Shown here: positions 22,261 to 30,545 of the stretch, in pieces | How the letters are laid out: every line of letters starts with the position of its first letter | Numbering within the stretch: position 1 is the first letter of the stretch | DNA from: Lachnospiraceae bacterium | Lineage (GTDB): Bacteria; Bacillota; Clostridia; Lachnospirales; Lachnospiraceae | Assembly: GCA_910575835.1 (NCBI GenBank) | Contig: CAJTGB010000033.1 | Coordinates: forward strand, 1-55,728 | Direction of reading: 5' to 3' | DNA: 55,728 bases | The notes under the pieces: generated by a model | Told to the model about the DNA's origin: nothing | The model's database searches: none | What the model saw: only the letters and a program-made list of their open reading frames with translations | Made by a program: the position numbers and the translations under genes

Positions 22261-22366
22261 TATAAGATTATATGGTTATAAGATATATGGTTATAAGATT
22301 ACATGTTTATAAGATATATGTTTATAAGATTATATGTTTATAAGATTATATGTTAATAAGAGTTAT
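22261..22366. repeat. Short tandem repeat, 15-16 bp unit
   Basis: Six consecutive units of the type TATAAGATTATATGTT (variants TATAAGATATATGGT, TATAAGATTACATGTT) followed by a decayed seventh. It starts about 50 bp after parS site 1. No coding sense is visible. Confidence 0.85.
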
Positions 22367-22560
22367 GTATTAAAAGTCATATTCATATGTTTTTCTTTTT
22401 GATGGTTATGTATCTGATCGTTTTTTTTTGATGGTATAGAAGAAATGTAATATTCTGTATGAATTGTAGTAGCTGTTCTAATTTAGTGAATCGAGAAATC
22501 TAATATGAGAGATAGGAGTTCGTGTGAAAATATTTAAGTTATTATTGCAGTAGTAATTTT

Positions 22561-22690
22561 ATTCCCGCGAGCAACGAGCCAAGTAGGAATGTTTGTATGT
22601 ACATTTGGCGACTGCCGCGAGGATCAAATACCCCGCTGCTCTGCGGCGTTGCATATTTGATGCTCTGTTGCTTGCCGCGGGGTCTCTGAC
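22561..22690 (+). repeat. Dispersed palindromic repeat, copy A (full length)
   Basis: A 130-bp GC-rich island in AT-rich DNA. The left end CCCGCGAGCAACGAGC is an imperfect inverted repeat of the right end GCTCTGTTGCTTGCCGCGGG. Inside are further arms (ATCAAATA with TATTTGAT). It consists of a 5' module (to about 22620) and a 3' module (22621-22690), which occur separately in other copies. Confidence 0.85.
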
Positions 22691-23123
22691 TGCCAATATC
22701 ATAAAACGCAAATATCTTATAGGTAAAGTATAGAGTAAAAAACTTTGAATTAGAATCGGTGATGGAATAAACAAAAATAGTTTGGAGGTTTAAAGAATTA
22801 TTATTTTGCTCACTCCATTTTGATTTAATGTAATAGAACAAAGTGAATGTCAGGTGAGTTATTGGTTATGATTTTTTGAGTTTTGCCTAATTAATGTGTG
22901 TATGGAAATGGAAGAGGCGAATGCAAATGAGGATTAATGGACATATATCGATTAGTAATGACAGTTTAGTATATAAAATTTAGTTTTGTTCGACAATCTG
23001 TGATTCTAATAAGTGAATGTTGTCTTTCTCTTTAATATAGAGATAAAATGTAGAAAAGTGCTTTGGAAATATTAGCATAGGCAGATATAAAATGGCGTGC
23101 CTATAAATAGATTTTATGATTTT

Positions 23124-23193
23124 ATTTCCGCAAGCAATGAGCCAAGCGGGTATGGTTGCATGTATATTTGGCGTCTGCTACGAGGTTTTTGAC
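23124..23193 (+). repeat. Dispersed palindromic repeat, copy D (short, diverged)
   Basis: ATTTCCGCAAGCAATGAGCC... to ...CGAGGTTTTTGAC. This is the 5' module with the final TTTTTGAC end but without the middle module, as in copy C, and with several substitutions. Confidence 0.75.
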
Positions 23194-23270
23194 TTCTGAT
23201 GTCTAATATGGTTGTGAATGTTGAAAGTAATGCAGTCGAAACGGACTTTTAGGATAACTATTAGATTTTA

Positions 23271-23286
23271 TGTTTCACGTGAAACA
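23271..23286. promoter_or_regulatory. parS site 2
   Basis: TGTTTCACGTGAAACA, exact consensus palindrome in a non-coding AT-rich context. Confidence 0.95.
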
Positions 23287-23769
23287 TTTTTGAAAATATC
23301 AATAATATGTTAGGTATAACAAAAATTGAATAACTGTTATATTGTGAAGAGAATATTTTTAAAGGTACAAAGTAAAAAAATAGAAAGATGGAAATTATTG
23401 ATTTTCGGTGATGGACTATTTTTTTTCAGTAAATGACGCAAAATGGGTTTTTAATCAAAAAGGCGGATAAACGGGTGATGTGATGGTAGCATTAATTAAA
23501 GATGATATAGTAGATAGAAATTCAAAAAAGTCATTTGGTGAAATGTGGATGGTGAAGTATATCTTTAGAGCTTTGGAAGATATAATATGGTCGCACACTA
23601 AAATCAAAAATTATGTATTGTATATTTATATATCAATATAATTTTTGATATATTTATAGATTCTAAAAAATATTTTATGTACAGGCTTATATATTTATGA
23701 AATAGTCTAAGGATTATGAAGATATGAGATGTGAAACAATCTGTACACTATAATATAACTGCTAGATTT

Positions 23770-23897
23770 ATTCCCGCGAGCAACGAGCCAAGCGGGTATG
23801 GTTGCATGCACAGTTGGCGACCGCTGCGAGGGTCAAATACCCCGTTGCTCTGCAGCGCTAGAAATTTGATGTTTCGTTGCTTGACAGGGTCTTTGGC
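23770..23897 (+). repeat. Dispersed palindromic repeat, copy B (full length)
   Basis: Starts ATTCCCGCGAGCAACGAGCC and ends GTTGCTTGACAGGGTCTTTG. It contains both modules in the same order as copy A and ends about 60 bp before parS site 3. Confidence 0.85.
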
Positions 23898-23958
23898 TGT
23901 TTTGTGGAAATAGGATAATATCATAAAAAAAGCTGATTCAATTTGAATATTTCTATAA

Positions 23959-23974
23959 TGTTTCACGTGAAACA
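23959..23974. promoter_or_regulatory. parS site 3
   Basis: TGTTTCACGTGAAACA, exact consensus palindrome. Confidence 0.95.
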
Positions 23975-24274
23975 TTATTCTATTTTGTTTGTTATTTAGT
24001 TCAGTCTATATACATTTTATATATCATCTTTATATTATGTTTTGATATTGCTTTATATAACACTAAAATAATTCCTGTTTATGCTTTTTATATATCTATA
24101 ATTGTAAGGATATTTGACGAGTATTATGGGATCTGATCTAATCGATTAGTGAGGTTTTAAATATATAAAAGATCTGCCGCGTTGGATTTTCTAGCCATAG
24201 CCACAGCTACACTGTCAAAAAAACACCTTGCAGATGAATGATTATTCAGCGGAGTTTCGCCAGATATAATGCAG

Positions 24275-24445
24275 TCAGTACATTTGTACACTGAATAATA
24301 AGTAACCATCCATATAACTTAACTGATTTTCCATCTGTGTTGTTGGTCTGCACTCCGTTTCGGTTCGCGGTAAACGTGTGCCACTGGCGCACAGCGCCGT
24401 CAATCGGCATAGCGCCCACTTATGTCTTATTCCTCTGCCTTGCAT
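24275..24445 (-). other. GC-richer block with a 56-codon open frame
   Basis: In otherwise AT-rich DNA, 24190-24450 stands out by base composition. On the minus strand a frame runs from an ATG at 24445 to a stop at 24275, encoding a Cys- and Arg-rich 56-aa peptide with segments RHKWALCRL and PRTETECRPTTQ. No ribosome-binding site is evident. My impression is that near-identical short frames occur in many related genomes, which would make this a dispersed repeat or a structured RNA rather than a gene. Neither can be proved from this window. Confidence 0.35.
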
Positions 24446-25020
24446 ATGAGATTAGAATGTTTTTTTGGACGTAAATATGAAAAGTGGATATAATCAAAAA
24501 TGATAAGAAAGAGTTTATGTGTTTTTTGAAGAAAAGATATAAGCCTGATGAAGAATGATTTATAATAAATAAGTATTGTATAAAATTATAGATTCTATAT
24601 AATTAACATACTGATACCTTTTAAATTTTGGTAGATGATTTGCTTGAATTAGCATTTGCTGCGTTGATTTCAATCAATGATGTTAGCGTATAGATTCGTT
24701 TAATTATTTTTTAGATTGAAAATTGATTCTGTCTTATTCAGGTAAAATGGATGATATATTAGATTAGCAAAATCTATTATAAGTAGCTTTATGTTATACT
24801 GGTCTGCTTTTTCAATAGTGTATGTATATAAGAAATAGTGTATTTCGTTGCAGTTGTGTTTGTACAATTATTCTTAAAAATCTCCGTGAAACAGAGAGTT
24901 GATTAAAATGGACGATGTTAAAAATTGTAGAAATTTGGACTACGTTAATTACATAAGTAAGAAGAAAAATATTTCACATAAATATTTATATATGATTAAA
25001 AATATATAACCAAACAAGAG

Positions 25021-25036
25021 TGTTTCACGTGAAACA
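25021..25036. promoter_or_regulatory. parS site 4
   Basis: TGTTTCACGTGAAACA, first site of the tandem array upstream of parA. Confidence 0.95.
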
Positions 25037-25072
25037 TTTATATATATTAAAAAATATATAACCAAACAAGAG

Positions 25073-25088
25073 TGTTTCACGTGAAACA
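25073..25088. promoter_or_regulatory. parS site 5
   Basis: TGTTTCACGTGAAACA, 52 bp after site 4. Confidence 0.95.
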
Positions 25089-25125
25089 TTTATATATATT
25101 AAAAAATATATAACCAAAATAAGAA

Positions 25126-25141
25126 TGTTTCACGTGAAACA
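25126..25141. promoter_or_regulatory. parS site 6
   Basis: TGTTTCACGTGAAACA, 53 bp after site 5 and 102 bp before the parA ATG, so ParB bound here could influence parAB transcription. Confidence 0.95.
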
Positions 25142-25243
25142 TTTATATAAAACAGAAAAAATAGTGTTATGCAAAACATTTGGTGGATTAGTAGAATGAA
25201 AAGTGATATACTTAATCCATGAGAAAAGAGAGGTGATTAACAG

Positions 25244-26005
25244 ATGGGAAGAATTATTGCAATTGCCAACCAGAAAGGTGGAGTTGGGAAGACAACAACA
25301 GCAATTAATTTGTCGGCATGCCTTGCGGAAAAAGGACAAAAAGTTCTTGCTATCGACATGGATCCACAGGGGAATATGTCCAGTGGTCTTGGATTAGATA
25401 AGGATTCTATAGATAAAACAATTTATGATATGATAATTGGAGAAAATGATATTGAGGAAGTAATTGACAGAGGAACTATTGAGAATCTGGATATACTTCC
25501 TTCTAATGTTGATTTGTCAGCAGTTGAAATTGAATTAATAGACGTGGATAATAAAGAATTTGTAGTAAAAGATGCAATTCAAAAAGTCAAGGATAACTAT
25601 GATTTTATTATCATTGATTGTCCTCCGTCATTAAGCCTGCTAACGATTAACGCTATGACTACGGCTGATTCTGTGTTGGTTCCGATCCAATGTGAATATT
25701 ACGCGTTGGAAGGATTGAGCCAATTAATACATACTGTTGAATTGGTAAAGGAAAGACTGAATTCAAATCTTGAAATTGAAGGGGTCGTGTTCACTATGTA
25801 TGATGCGAGAACTAACCTTTCACTGCAGGTCGTTGAAAATGTAAAGGACAATCTGCAGCAGAATATTTACAAGACAATTATCCCAAGAAATATCCGGCTT
25901 GCAGAGGCGCCAAGTTATGGAACTCCGATCAACCAATATGATCCGAAATCAGCAGGAGCGGAGAGTTATATGAAGCTTGCGGAGGAAGTAATAGATAAGA
26001 AATAA
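25244..26005 (+). CDS. parA: Chromosome-partitioning ATPase ParA (Soj)
   Basis: A 253-aa ParA/Soj ATPase with a deviant Walker A KGGVGKTT at residues 11-18, Walker A' IDMDPQGN and Walker B IIIDCPPS. It lacks an N-terminal HTH, so it is the chromosomal type. It works with ParB on parS to position origins and, in Bacillus, modulates DnaA. GAGAGGTGATTAACAG precedes the start. It is 15 bp upstream of parB. Confidence 0.95.
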   Translation: MGRIIAIANQKGGVGKTTTAINLSACLAEKGQKVLAIDMDPQGNMSSGLGLDKDSIDKTIYDMIIGENDIEEVIDRGTIENLDILPSNVDLSAVEIELIDVDNKEFVVKDAIQKVKDNYDFIIIDCPPSLSLLTINAMTTADSVLVPIQCEYYALEGLSQLIHTVELVKERLNSNLEIEGVVFTMYDARTNLSLQVVENVKDNLQQNIYKTIIPRNIRLAEAPSYGTPINQYDPKSAGAESYMKLAEEVIDKK

Positions 26006-26020
26006 TAGAGGGAGGATATA

Positions 26021-26935
26021 ATGGCGGTAAAGAAAAAAGGATTAGGAAAAGGGCTAGACAGTCTGATTCCTGATAATAGGGGGGCAAAAACAGCAGAACC
26101 AGAATTGCCATCAGAAAAAGAACCGGCAGACGAATTAAAATCCGGCGAACAAATGATGAAAATAAATATGGTGGAGCCTAACAGAGATCAGCCGCGTAAG
26201 AATTTTGACGAAGATGCATTACTAGAACTGGCAGATTCAATTAAGCAGTTTGGTATTCTTCAGCCGTTGCTTGTAAGAAAAAGAAAAGATTATTATGAGA
26301 TTATTGCCGGAGAGAGAAGATGGCGTGCTGCCAAGATGGCCGGTATCAAAGAAGTACCGGTAATTATTAAGGAATATTCGGAGCAGGAAATAATTGAGAT
26401 TGGATTAATTGAGAATATACAGCGTGAGAATCTCAATCCAATTGAAGAAGCTATGGCATTCAAAAGGCTTCTGGAAGAATTCAATTTAAAACAGGATGAA
26501 GTTGCAGAAAGAGTTTCAAAGAGCAGGACAGCAGTAACAAATTCTATGCGTTTACTAAGATTAGACGGCAGAGTTCAGCAGATGATCATAGATGATATGA
26601 TTACTACGGGTCATGCAAGAGCGCTTCTGGCAATCGATGATAAAGAACAGCAATATACTTTAGCTAATAAGATATTTGATGAAAAATTAAGCGTAAGGGA
26701 AACTGAAAAACTTATCAAAGATATAAAGAATCCTAAAAAGCCAAAAGAAAAAAAGGTTATAGAGAACGCATTTATATACAAAGATATTGAAAATAAGATG
26801 AAAGAAATAATAGGAACGAAGGTCAGTGTTGCTTCTAAAGGGAATGGGAAAGGCAAGATAGAGATAGAATATTATTCTGATAAAGAGTTAGAACGAGTGT
26901 TCGAGATGATATTAAGTATACGAAGGGAAGACTGA
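26021..26935 (+). CDS. parB: Chromosome-partitioning protein ParB (Spo0J)
   Basis: A 304-aa ParB. The N-terminal KKGLGKGLDSLI tail is the ParA-stimulating type; the CTP-binding domain has NRDQPRKNF and the GERRWRAAK box; the HTH (QDEVAERVSKSRTAVTN) binds parS; the C terminus dimerises. It is a CTP-dependent sliding clamp that loads at the six parS sites just upstream. Preceded by GAGGGAGGATATA. Confidence 0.96.
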   Translation: MAVKKKGLGKGLDSLIPDNRGAKTAEPELPSEKEPADELKSGEQMMKINMVEPNRDQPRKNFDEDALLELADSIKQFGILQPLLVRKRKDYYEIIAGERRWRAAKMAGIKEVPVIIKEYSEQEIIEIGLIENIQRENLNPIEEAMAFKRLLEEFNLKQDEVAERVSKSRTAVTNSMRLLRLDGRVQQMIIDDMITTGHARALLAIDDKEQQYTLANKIFDEKLSVRETEKLIKDIKNPKKPKEKKVIENAFIYKDIENKMKEIIGTKVSVASKGNGKGKIEIEYYSDKELERVFEMILSIRRED

Positions 26936-26938
26936 TAT

Positions 26939-27445
26939 ATGGAAAGTAAGATACTGGTTACATTAGGAATAGATCCGGCATACATACTTCTGTTCTTATT
27001 GATTCTGATCGTCGTGCTTTTTGTTTTGTATGTTAATCTTACTGTGAAATACAATAAGCTGCAAAGTAGTTATAATACGTTTATGAAAGGCAGAAATGGG
27101 AAGACTCTTGAAGACAGTTTAAAAGAAAAATTCGGTGAAGTAGATTCCATTCTTAAGATAACAAAACAGAACCGTGCAGATATCAAGGAACTGATCAAGA
27201 GAGAAGACAGGAATTTCCAAAAGACAGGTATTGTAAAATATGATGCATTTAACGAGATGGGCGGCAAATTAAGCTTTGCGGTTGCATTGTTGGACAGCCA
27301 TAATAGTGGGTGGATCATTAACGCTATGCACAGCAGAGAAGGATGTTATACTTATATTAAGGAAATCGTTAAAGGCGAGAGCTATGTAGAACTGGCTGAG
27401 GAAGAGGCAGAAGCATTGGATAAGGCAATATTTGAAGATGAGTAG
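26939..27445 (+). CDS. DUF4446 family protein
   Basis: A 168-aa protein with one N-terminal transmembrane helix (about residues 12-35), a short coiled-coil stretch (36-90), then a conserved domain with YDAFNEMGGKLSFAVALLD and HSREGCYTYIKEIVKGE. This is the DUF4446 layout; the family is typically encoded next to parB in Firmicutes and has no established role. It starts 3 bp after parB, hence is in the parAB operon and might act in segregation or at the membrane. Confidence 0.85.
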   Translation: MESKILVTLGIDPAYILLFLLILIVVLFVLYVNLTVKYNKLQSSYNTFMKGRNGKTLEDSLKEKFGEVDSILKITKQNRADIKELIKREDRNFQKTGIVKYDAFNEMGGKLSFAVALLDSHNSGWIINAMHSREGCYTYIKEIVKGESYVELAEEEAEALDKAIFEDE

Positions 27446-27518
27446 AAAAATCATATTTATAGAAATGTTAATGTAGATAATATGAAATAAAAGATGGCAA
27501 GAAAGAGGAGGAGAAGAC

Positions 27519-28805
27519 ATGTTAGATATTAAATTTGTGAGAATGAATCCAGACGTTGTAAAGGAAAATATCAAGAAAAAGTTCCAGGATGAGAAATTAC
27601 CTCTGGTGGACGACGTATTAGAATTAGATCAAAGGAATAGAGATATAAAGCAGGAGGTTGAGGGACTTCGCGCAGAGAGAAACAAAATCTCTAAGCAAAT
27701 CGGAGCCTGCATGGCACAAGGTAAAAAAGAGGAAGCAGAAGAACTGAAAAAGAAAGTTCAAGAGAATGCTGATAGAGTAGAATCATTATCTGCAGAAGAG
27801 AAAGAAGTAGAAGCAAAGATTAAGAAAATAATGATGACGATTCCGAATATCATCGATCCTTCTGTACCGATAGGAAAAGATGACAGCGAGAATGTAGAGA
27901 TACAGAAATATGGAGATCCTGTGGTTCCAGATTTCGAGATACCTTATCATACAGATATTATGGAAAGATTCAATGGAATTGATCTTGAAAGTGCAGGCAA
28001 GGTAGCAGGAAATGGATTCTATTATCTGATGGGAGATGTTGCAAGGCTTCACTCGGCTGTATTGTCATATGCACGTGATTTTATGATCGGACGCGGGTTC
28101 ACATATTGCATACCTCCGTTTATGATCAGAAGTAATGTAGTGACAGGTGTAATGAGTTTTGCTGAGATGGATGCTATGATGTATAAAATCGAGGGAGAGG
28201 ATCTGTATCTGATCGGAACAAGCGAGCATTCCATGATCGGCAAATTCATAGATACAATGCTGACAGAAGATCAGCTTCCGCAAACTCTGACCAGCTATTC
28301 TCCTTGTTTCCGTAAGGAAAAGGGAGCACATGGAATAGAAGAACGAGGAGTATACAGGATTCATCAGTTTGAGAAGCAGGAGATGATAGTAGTATGCAAA
28401 CCGGAAGAAAGTATGAAATGGTATGATAATTTGTGGCAGAACACGGTAGATCTGTTCCGGTCTATGGATATTCCGGTGCGTACTCTGGAATGTTGTTCAG
28501 GAGACTTAGCGGATCTGAAGGTTAAGTCATGTGATGTAGAAGCATGGTCCCCAAGACAGAAAAAGTATTTTGAGATAGGGAGCTGCTCCAATCTTGGTGA
28601 CGCTCAGGCAAGAAGACTCGGTATCCGTGTTAAGGGAGCAGATGGAAAATACTTTGCCCATACATTGAATAATACGGTTGCGGCTCCTCCGAGAATGCTG
28701 ATCGCATTTCTGGAAAATAATCTTCAGGAAGACGGATCAGTCAGAATACCGGAAGTTCTGCGGCCATACATGGGCGGTTTAGAGAAAATTACACCTAAAA
28801 AATAG
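27519..28805 (+). CDS. serS: Serine--tRNA ligase
   Basis: A 428-aa class II synthetase: N-terminal antiparallel coiled-coil arm for tRNA-Ser (residues 30-100), then the catalytic core with TSEHSMIG, motif 2 FRKEKGAHGIEERGVYRIHQF and motif 3 around NNTVAAPPRMLIAFLEN. AAGAGGAGGAGAAGAC gives a strong ribosome-binding site. The 73-bp upstream gap is too short for a T-box riboswitch. The core sequence differs in places from the standard bacterial type (CCSGDLADLKVKSCDVEAWS) but remains complete. Confidence 0.95.
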   Translation: MLDIKFVRMNPDVVKENIKKKFQDEKLPLVDDVLELDQRNRDIKQEVEGLRAERNKISKQIGACMAQGKKEEAEELKKKVQENADRVESLSAEEKEVEAKIKKIMMTIPNIIDPSVPIGKDDSENVEIQKYGDPVVPDFEIPYHTDIMERFNGIDLESAGKVAGNGFYYLMGDVARLHSAVLSYARDFMIGRGFTYCIPPFMIRSNVVTGVMSFAEMDAMMYKIEGEDLYLIGTSEHSMIGKFIDTMLTEDQLPQTLTSYSPCFRKEKGAHGIEERGVYRIHQFEKQEMIVVCKPEESMKWYDNLWQNTVDLFRSMDIPVRTLECCSGDLADLKVKSCDVEAWSPRQKKYFEIGSCSNLGDAQARRLGIRVKGADGKYFAHTLNNTVAAPPRMLIAFLENNLQEDGSVRIPEVLRPYMGGLEKITPKK

Positions 28806-28826
28806 CATTTATAAGGAAAATATAAT

Positions 28827-29702
28827 ATGCATCAATATCTGAAAGCCATCGGATTTGGCAATATTAGCAGCAAGAAAGAACTAAAAGAGATTCTGGAAGA
28901 TGTAAAATATTCCTTTACACAGCATGACCTGATCACACAGGAATATGAGACGGATTTCTGTGAATACCAGAAAGAGTATGGTGCAGGAATGGGTATTTCA
29001 GTGTGCGGTGATATGAGTATCCATGAGGAGTTCGATAGAAATTATTATTATCCTTACTTTTTTGGAACAGGTATTACCAGTCATGCGGATGTGTATGTAG
29101 AACGCCGTATGGATAAAGAAGCCTATGCCGGGATCTGTGAAGATGTCAAGGTAGGGATCAACCTGATATTCCACCTCCAGAATACGGTAGAGTTTATCAA
29201 AGAACGTCAAAAAACAAAAAATTCTGTGAAATACAAATCCGTAACATTGTCAGGGCTGTGCAATGGAGGAACGATCCTCCTTCCGGTTCTGAAGGATAAG
29301 GAGCAGAAGAAGAAGCAAAAAGAAGAAGTCCATAACCGTATGATGCTTGTGAGTGCGGCAAGAATGGGTGACCCGGAAGCAATAGAGAGTCTGACAATGG
29401 ATGATATTGATACATACTCCAAAGTATCGCAGAGATTAGTCAGTGAGGATGTATTTAGTATCGTAGAGACATATATTATGCCTTATGGCATAGAATGTGA
29501 CCATTATTCCATTATGGGTGAGATTCTGGAGCTGCAGAGTATTACGAATGAATATTCAAAAGAAGAAATCTATGTGATGAAGCTGAATGTCAATGAGCTG
29601 ACTTTTGATATCTGTGTGCCTGCAGGAAAAACGATAGGCGATCCTGCTGTGGGAAGAAGATTCAAAGGGAATATGTGGCTTCAGGGAAGGATTAATTTTT
29701 AG
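28827..29702 (+). CDS. DUF3881 family protein
   Basis: A 291-aa soluble protein beginning MHQYLKAIGFGNI. It resembles DUF3881, an uncharacterised family largely confined to Lachnospiraceae. No catalytic motif is recognisable. A Lys/Gln/Glu stretch (KEQKKKQKEEV) splits an N-terminal and a C-terminal half. It follows serS by 21 bp and probably shares its transcript. Confidence 0.75.
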   Translation: MHQYLKAIGFGNISSKKELKEILEDVKYSFTQHDLITQEYETDFCEYQKEYGAGMGISVCGDMSIHEEFDRNYYYPYFFGTGITSHADVYVERRMDKEAYAGICEDVKVGINLIFHLQNTVEFIKERQKTKNSVKYKSVTLSGLCNGGTILLPVLKDKEQKKKQKEEVHNRMMLVSAARMGDPEAIESLTMDDIDTYSKVSQRLVSEDVFSIVETYIMPYGIECDHYSIMGEILELQSITNEYSKEEIYVMKLNVNELTFDICVPAGKTIGDPAVGRRFKGNMWLQGRINF

Positions 29703-29727
29703 ATTTATAGTGTTAGATCTATATTTT

Positions 29728-29797
29728 ATTCCCGCGAGCAACGAGCCAAGCGGGCATGCTTGCATGCACATTTGGCGACTGCCGCGGGGGCTTTGAC
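29728..29797 (+). repeat. Dispersed palindromic repeat, copy C (short form)
   Basis: ATTCCCGCGAGCAACGAGCC ... GACTGCCGCGGGGGCTTTGAC. Contains the 5' module and both termini but lacks the middle/3' module present in copies A and B. It lies just after the DUF3881 stop. Confidence 0.85.
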
Positions 29798-29805
29798 TGG
29801 TTTAG

Positions 29806-29846
29806 AAAGGTTCAGTATGGAGCGCGGCTTTGTACTGAACCTTTTG
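29806..29846 (+). terminator. Terminator-like hairpin after DUF3881
   Basis: AAAGGTTCAGTA (29806-29817) pairs with TACTGAACCTTT (29833-29844); the trailing TTTTG is short. It probably ends the parA-DUF3881 transcript. The remainder of 29703-30009 holds repeat copy C and the tRNA promoter. Confidence 0.7.
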
Positions 29847-29931
29847 AACATATGATTCGTCAAGACAGAGCATATAGATCTTGGTTTCAGATGATCCTGG
29901 TAAAAAAACGGTAGAATTCAATAATTAAGGT

Positions 29932-29960
29932 TTGACAATTTATTTTGGTTGAAGTATAAT
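29932..29960 (+). promoter_or_regulatory. Promoter of tRNA-Arg
   Basis: Perfect TTGACA (29932-29937), 17 nt spacer, perfect TATAAT (29955-29960), about 50 bp upstream of the tRNA. Confidence 0.9.
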
Positions 29961-30009
29961 AAAAAAGCGTTGACATATAGAGAATATTGCAGCGCAGAAT
30001 ATATTAATT

Positions 30010-30083
30010 GTCGCTATAGCTCAGCAGGATAGAGCGACCGCCTCCTAAGCGGTAGGCCGGAGGTTCGAATCCTCTTAGCGACG
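30010..30083 (+). tRNA. tRNA-Arg(CCU)
   Basis: A 74-nt tRNA with acceptor arms GTCGCTA/TAGCGAC, D-arm AGCTCAGCAGGATAGAGC, anticodon loop CTCCTAA (anticodon CCU, codon AGG) and T-arm GGTTCGAATCC. CCA is not encoded. Its 3' 42 nt recur at 31849-31890 with one mismatch, marking it as the attachment site of an accessory element. Confidence 0.95.
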
Positions 30084-30290
30084 CTTTCAGAAATGCCGAA
30101 AACACTGGATTTCCAGAGTTTTCGGCATTTTACTATATCTGAGTTTGCTAATCAAAATGGCGTTTCTGCTAATTATTCTAAAAATTTTGCTGAAAATCTT
30201 GCTAATTGAAAAGGCGAGAGTTTCAAGTTCAAGATTATAACTTTGTTACAAGTTGGGACGAAGTTAAAACTTATTGTGTAGGAACATCTT
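30042..30290 (+). repeat. Left-end block L1 (tRNA 3' part plus flank)
   Basis: From the tRNA anticodon loop through the hairpin AAATGCCGAAAAC/GTTTTCGGCATTT (30091-30133, which is also the tRNA terminator) into an AT-rich flank with repeated TGCTAAT motifs (30147-30207). The same series recurs at 31849-32095 with scattered substitutions. No gene lies between the tRNA and 30546. Confidence 0.85.
30091..30133 (+). terminator. Terminator of tRNA-Arg
   Basis: AAATGCCGAAAAC pairs with GTTTTCGGCATTT, with an inner CTGG/CCAG stem, followed by TTTTAC. Confidence 0.85.
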
Positions 30291-30461
30291 CAAAATATGC
30301 AGAAATAATGTTTTGATATCAAACTTATTCAAGATGAAGGCAAGATTATGGCTATCCTCATAAAAAAATGTATGATATACTCTAAATGTAAACAATAAGC
30401 GCACATAAAATTTGATATTCCGATTTGGAATTTCGAGTTTATGGATAGACGAAGTAACAGA

Positions 30462-30490
30462 ACTTGAAGTCGCAAATTGTGGTTTCAAGT
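30462..30490. repeat. ORF6N-associated palindrome 1
   Basis: ACTTGAAGTCGCAAATTG followed by TGGTTTCAAGT, an imperfect palindrome about 55 bp upstream of the ORF6N start. Its left half is identical to the perfect palindrome inside the gene (30793-30821). Confidence 0.75.
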
Positions 30491-30545
30491 TACTCATAGT
30501 TTTGAGGTTCCAATCTGGCACTTCATAATAGAAAGGACGAAAAAG

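Larger units (their letters stand above)
24990..25150. repeat. Tandem array carrying parS sites 4-6
   Basis: Three near-identical units of 52-53 bp, each containing AAATATATAACCAAA(C/A)AAGA followed by a parS palindrome and ATTTATATA. The first unit has a slightly diverged left part. The array ends about 95 bp upstream of the parA start. Confidence 0.9.
22119..25243. other. Gene-poor AT-rich parS region
   Basis: About 3.1 kb between the hydrolase start and parA start. I find no convincing protein-coding gene. It holds six perfect parS sites, an array of 15-16 bp repeats (22261-22366), three copies of the dispersed palindromic repeat (22561, 23124, 23770), a GC-richer block at 24190-24450, and many short A/T tracts. 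In organisation it resembles a chromosomal centromere-like region. Unassigned parts (for example 22700-23100, 23290-23480, 23980-24180 and 24460-24980) show only AT-rich sequence. Confidence 0.8.

Noticed and set aside
22261-22366. Considered as a CRISPR array
   Set aside because: Units are 15-16 bp with no spacers, and no cas genes are in the window.
22542-22841. Minus-strand frame with SLLAGIKLL-type peptide; similar frames at 23748-23975 and 29556-29771
   Set aside because: All three are translations of the dispersed palindromic repeat; their similarity comes from the DNA element, not from a protein family.
23483-23641. 52-codon frame in the parS region (MVALIKDDIVDRN...)
   Set aside because: Only a weak GGGTGATG precedes it, composition is that of the surrounding AT-rich DNA, and I recognise no relative. 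Could be a relic, but cannot be supported.
27446-27518. Looked for a T-box riboswitch upstream of serS
   Set aside because: Only 73 bp separate it from the preceding gene, and no T-box core sequence is present.
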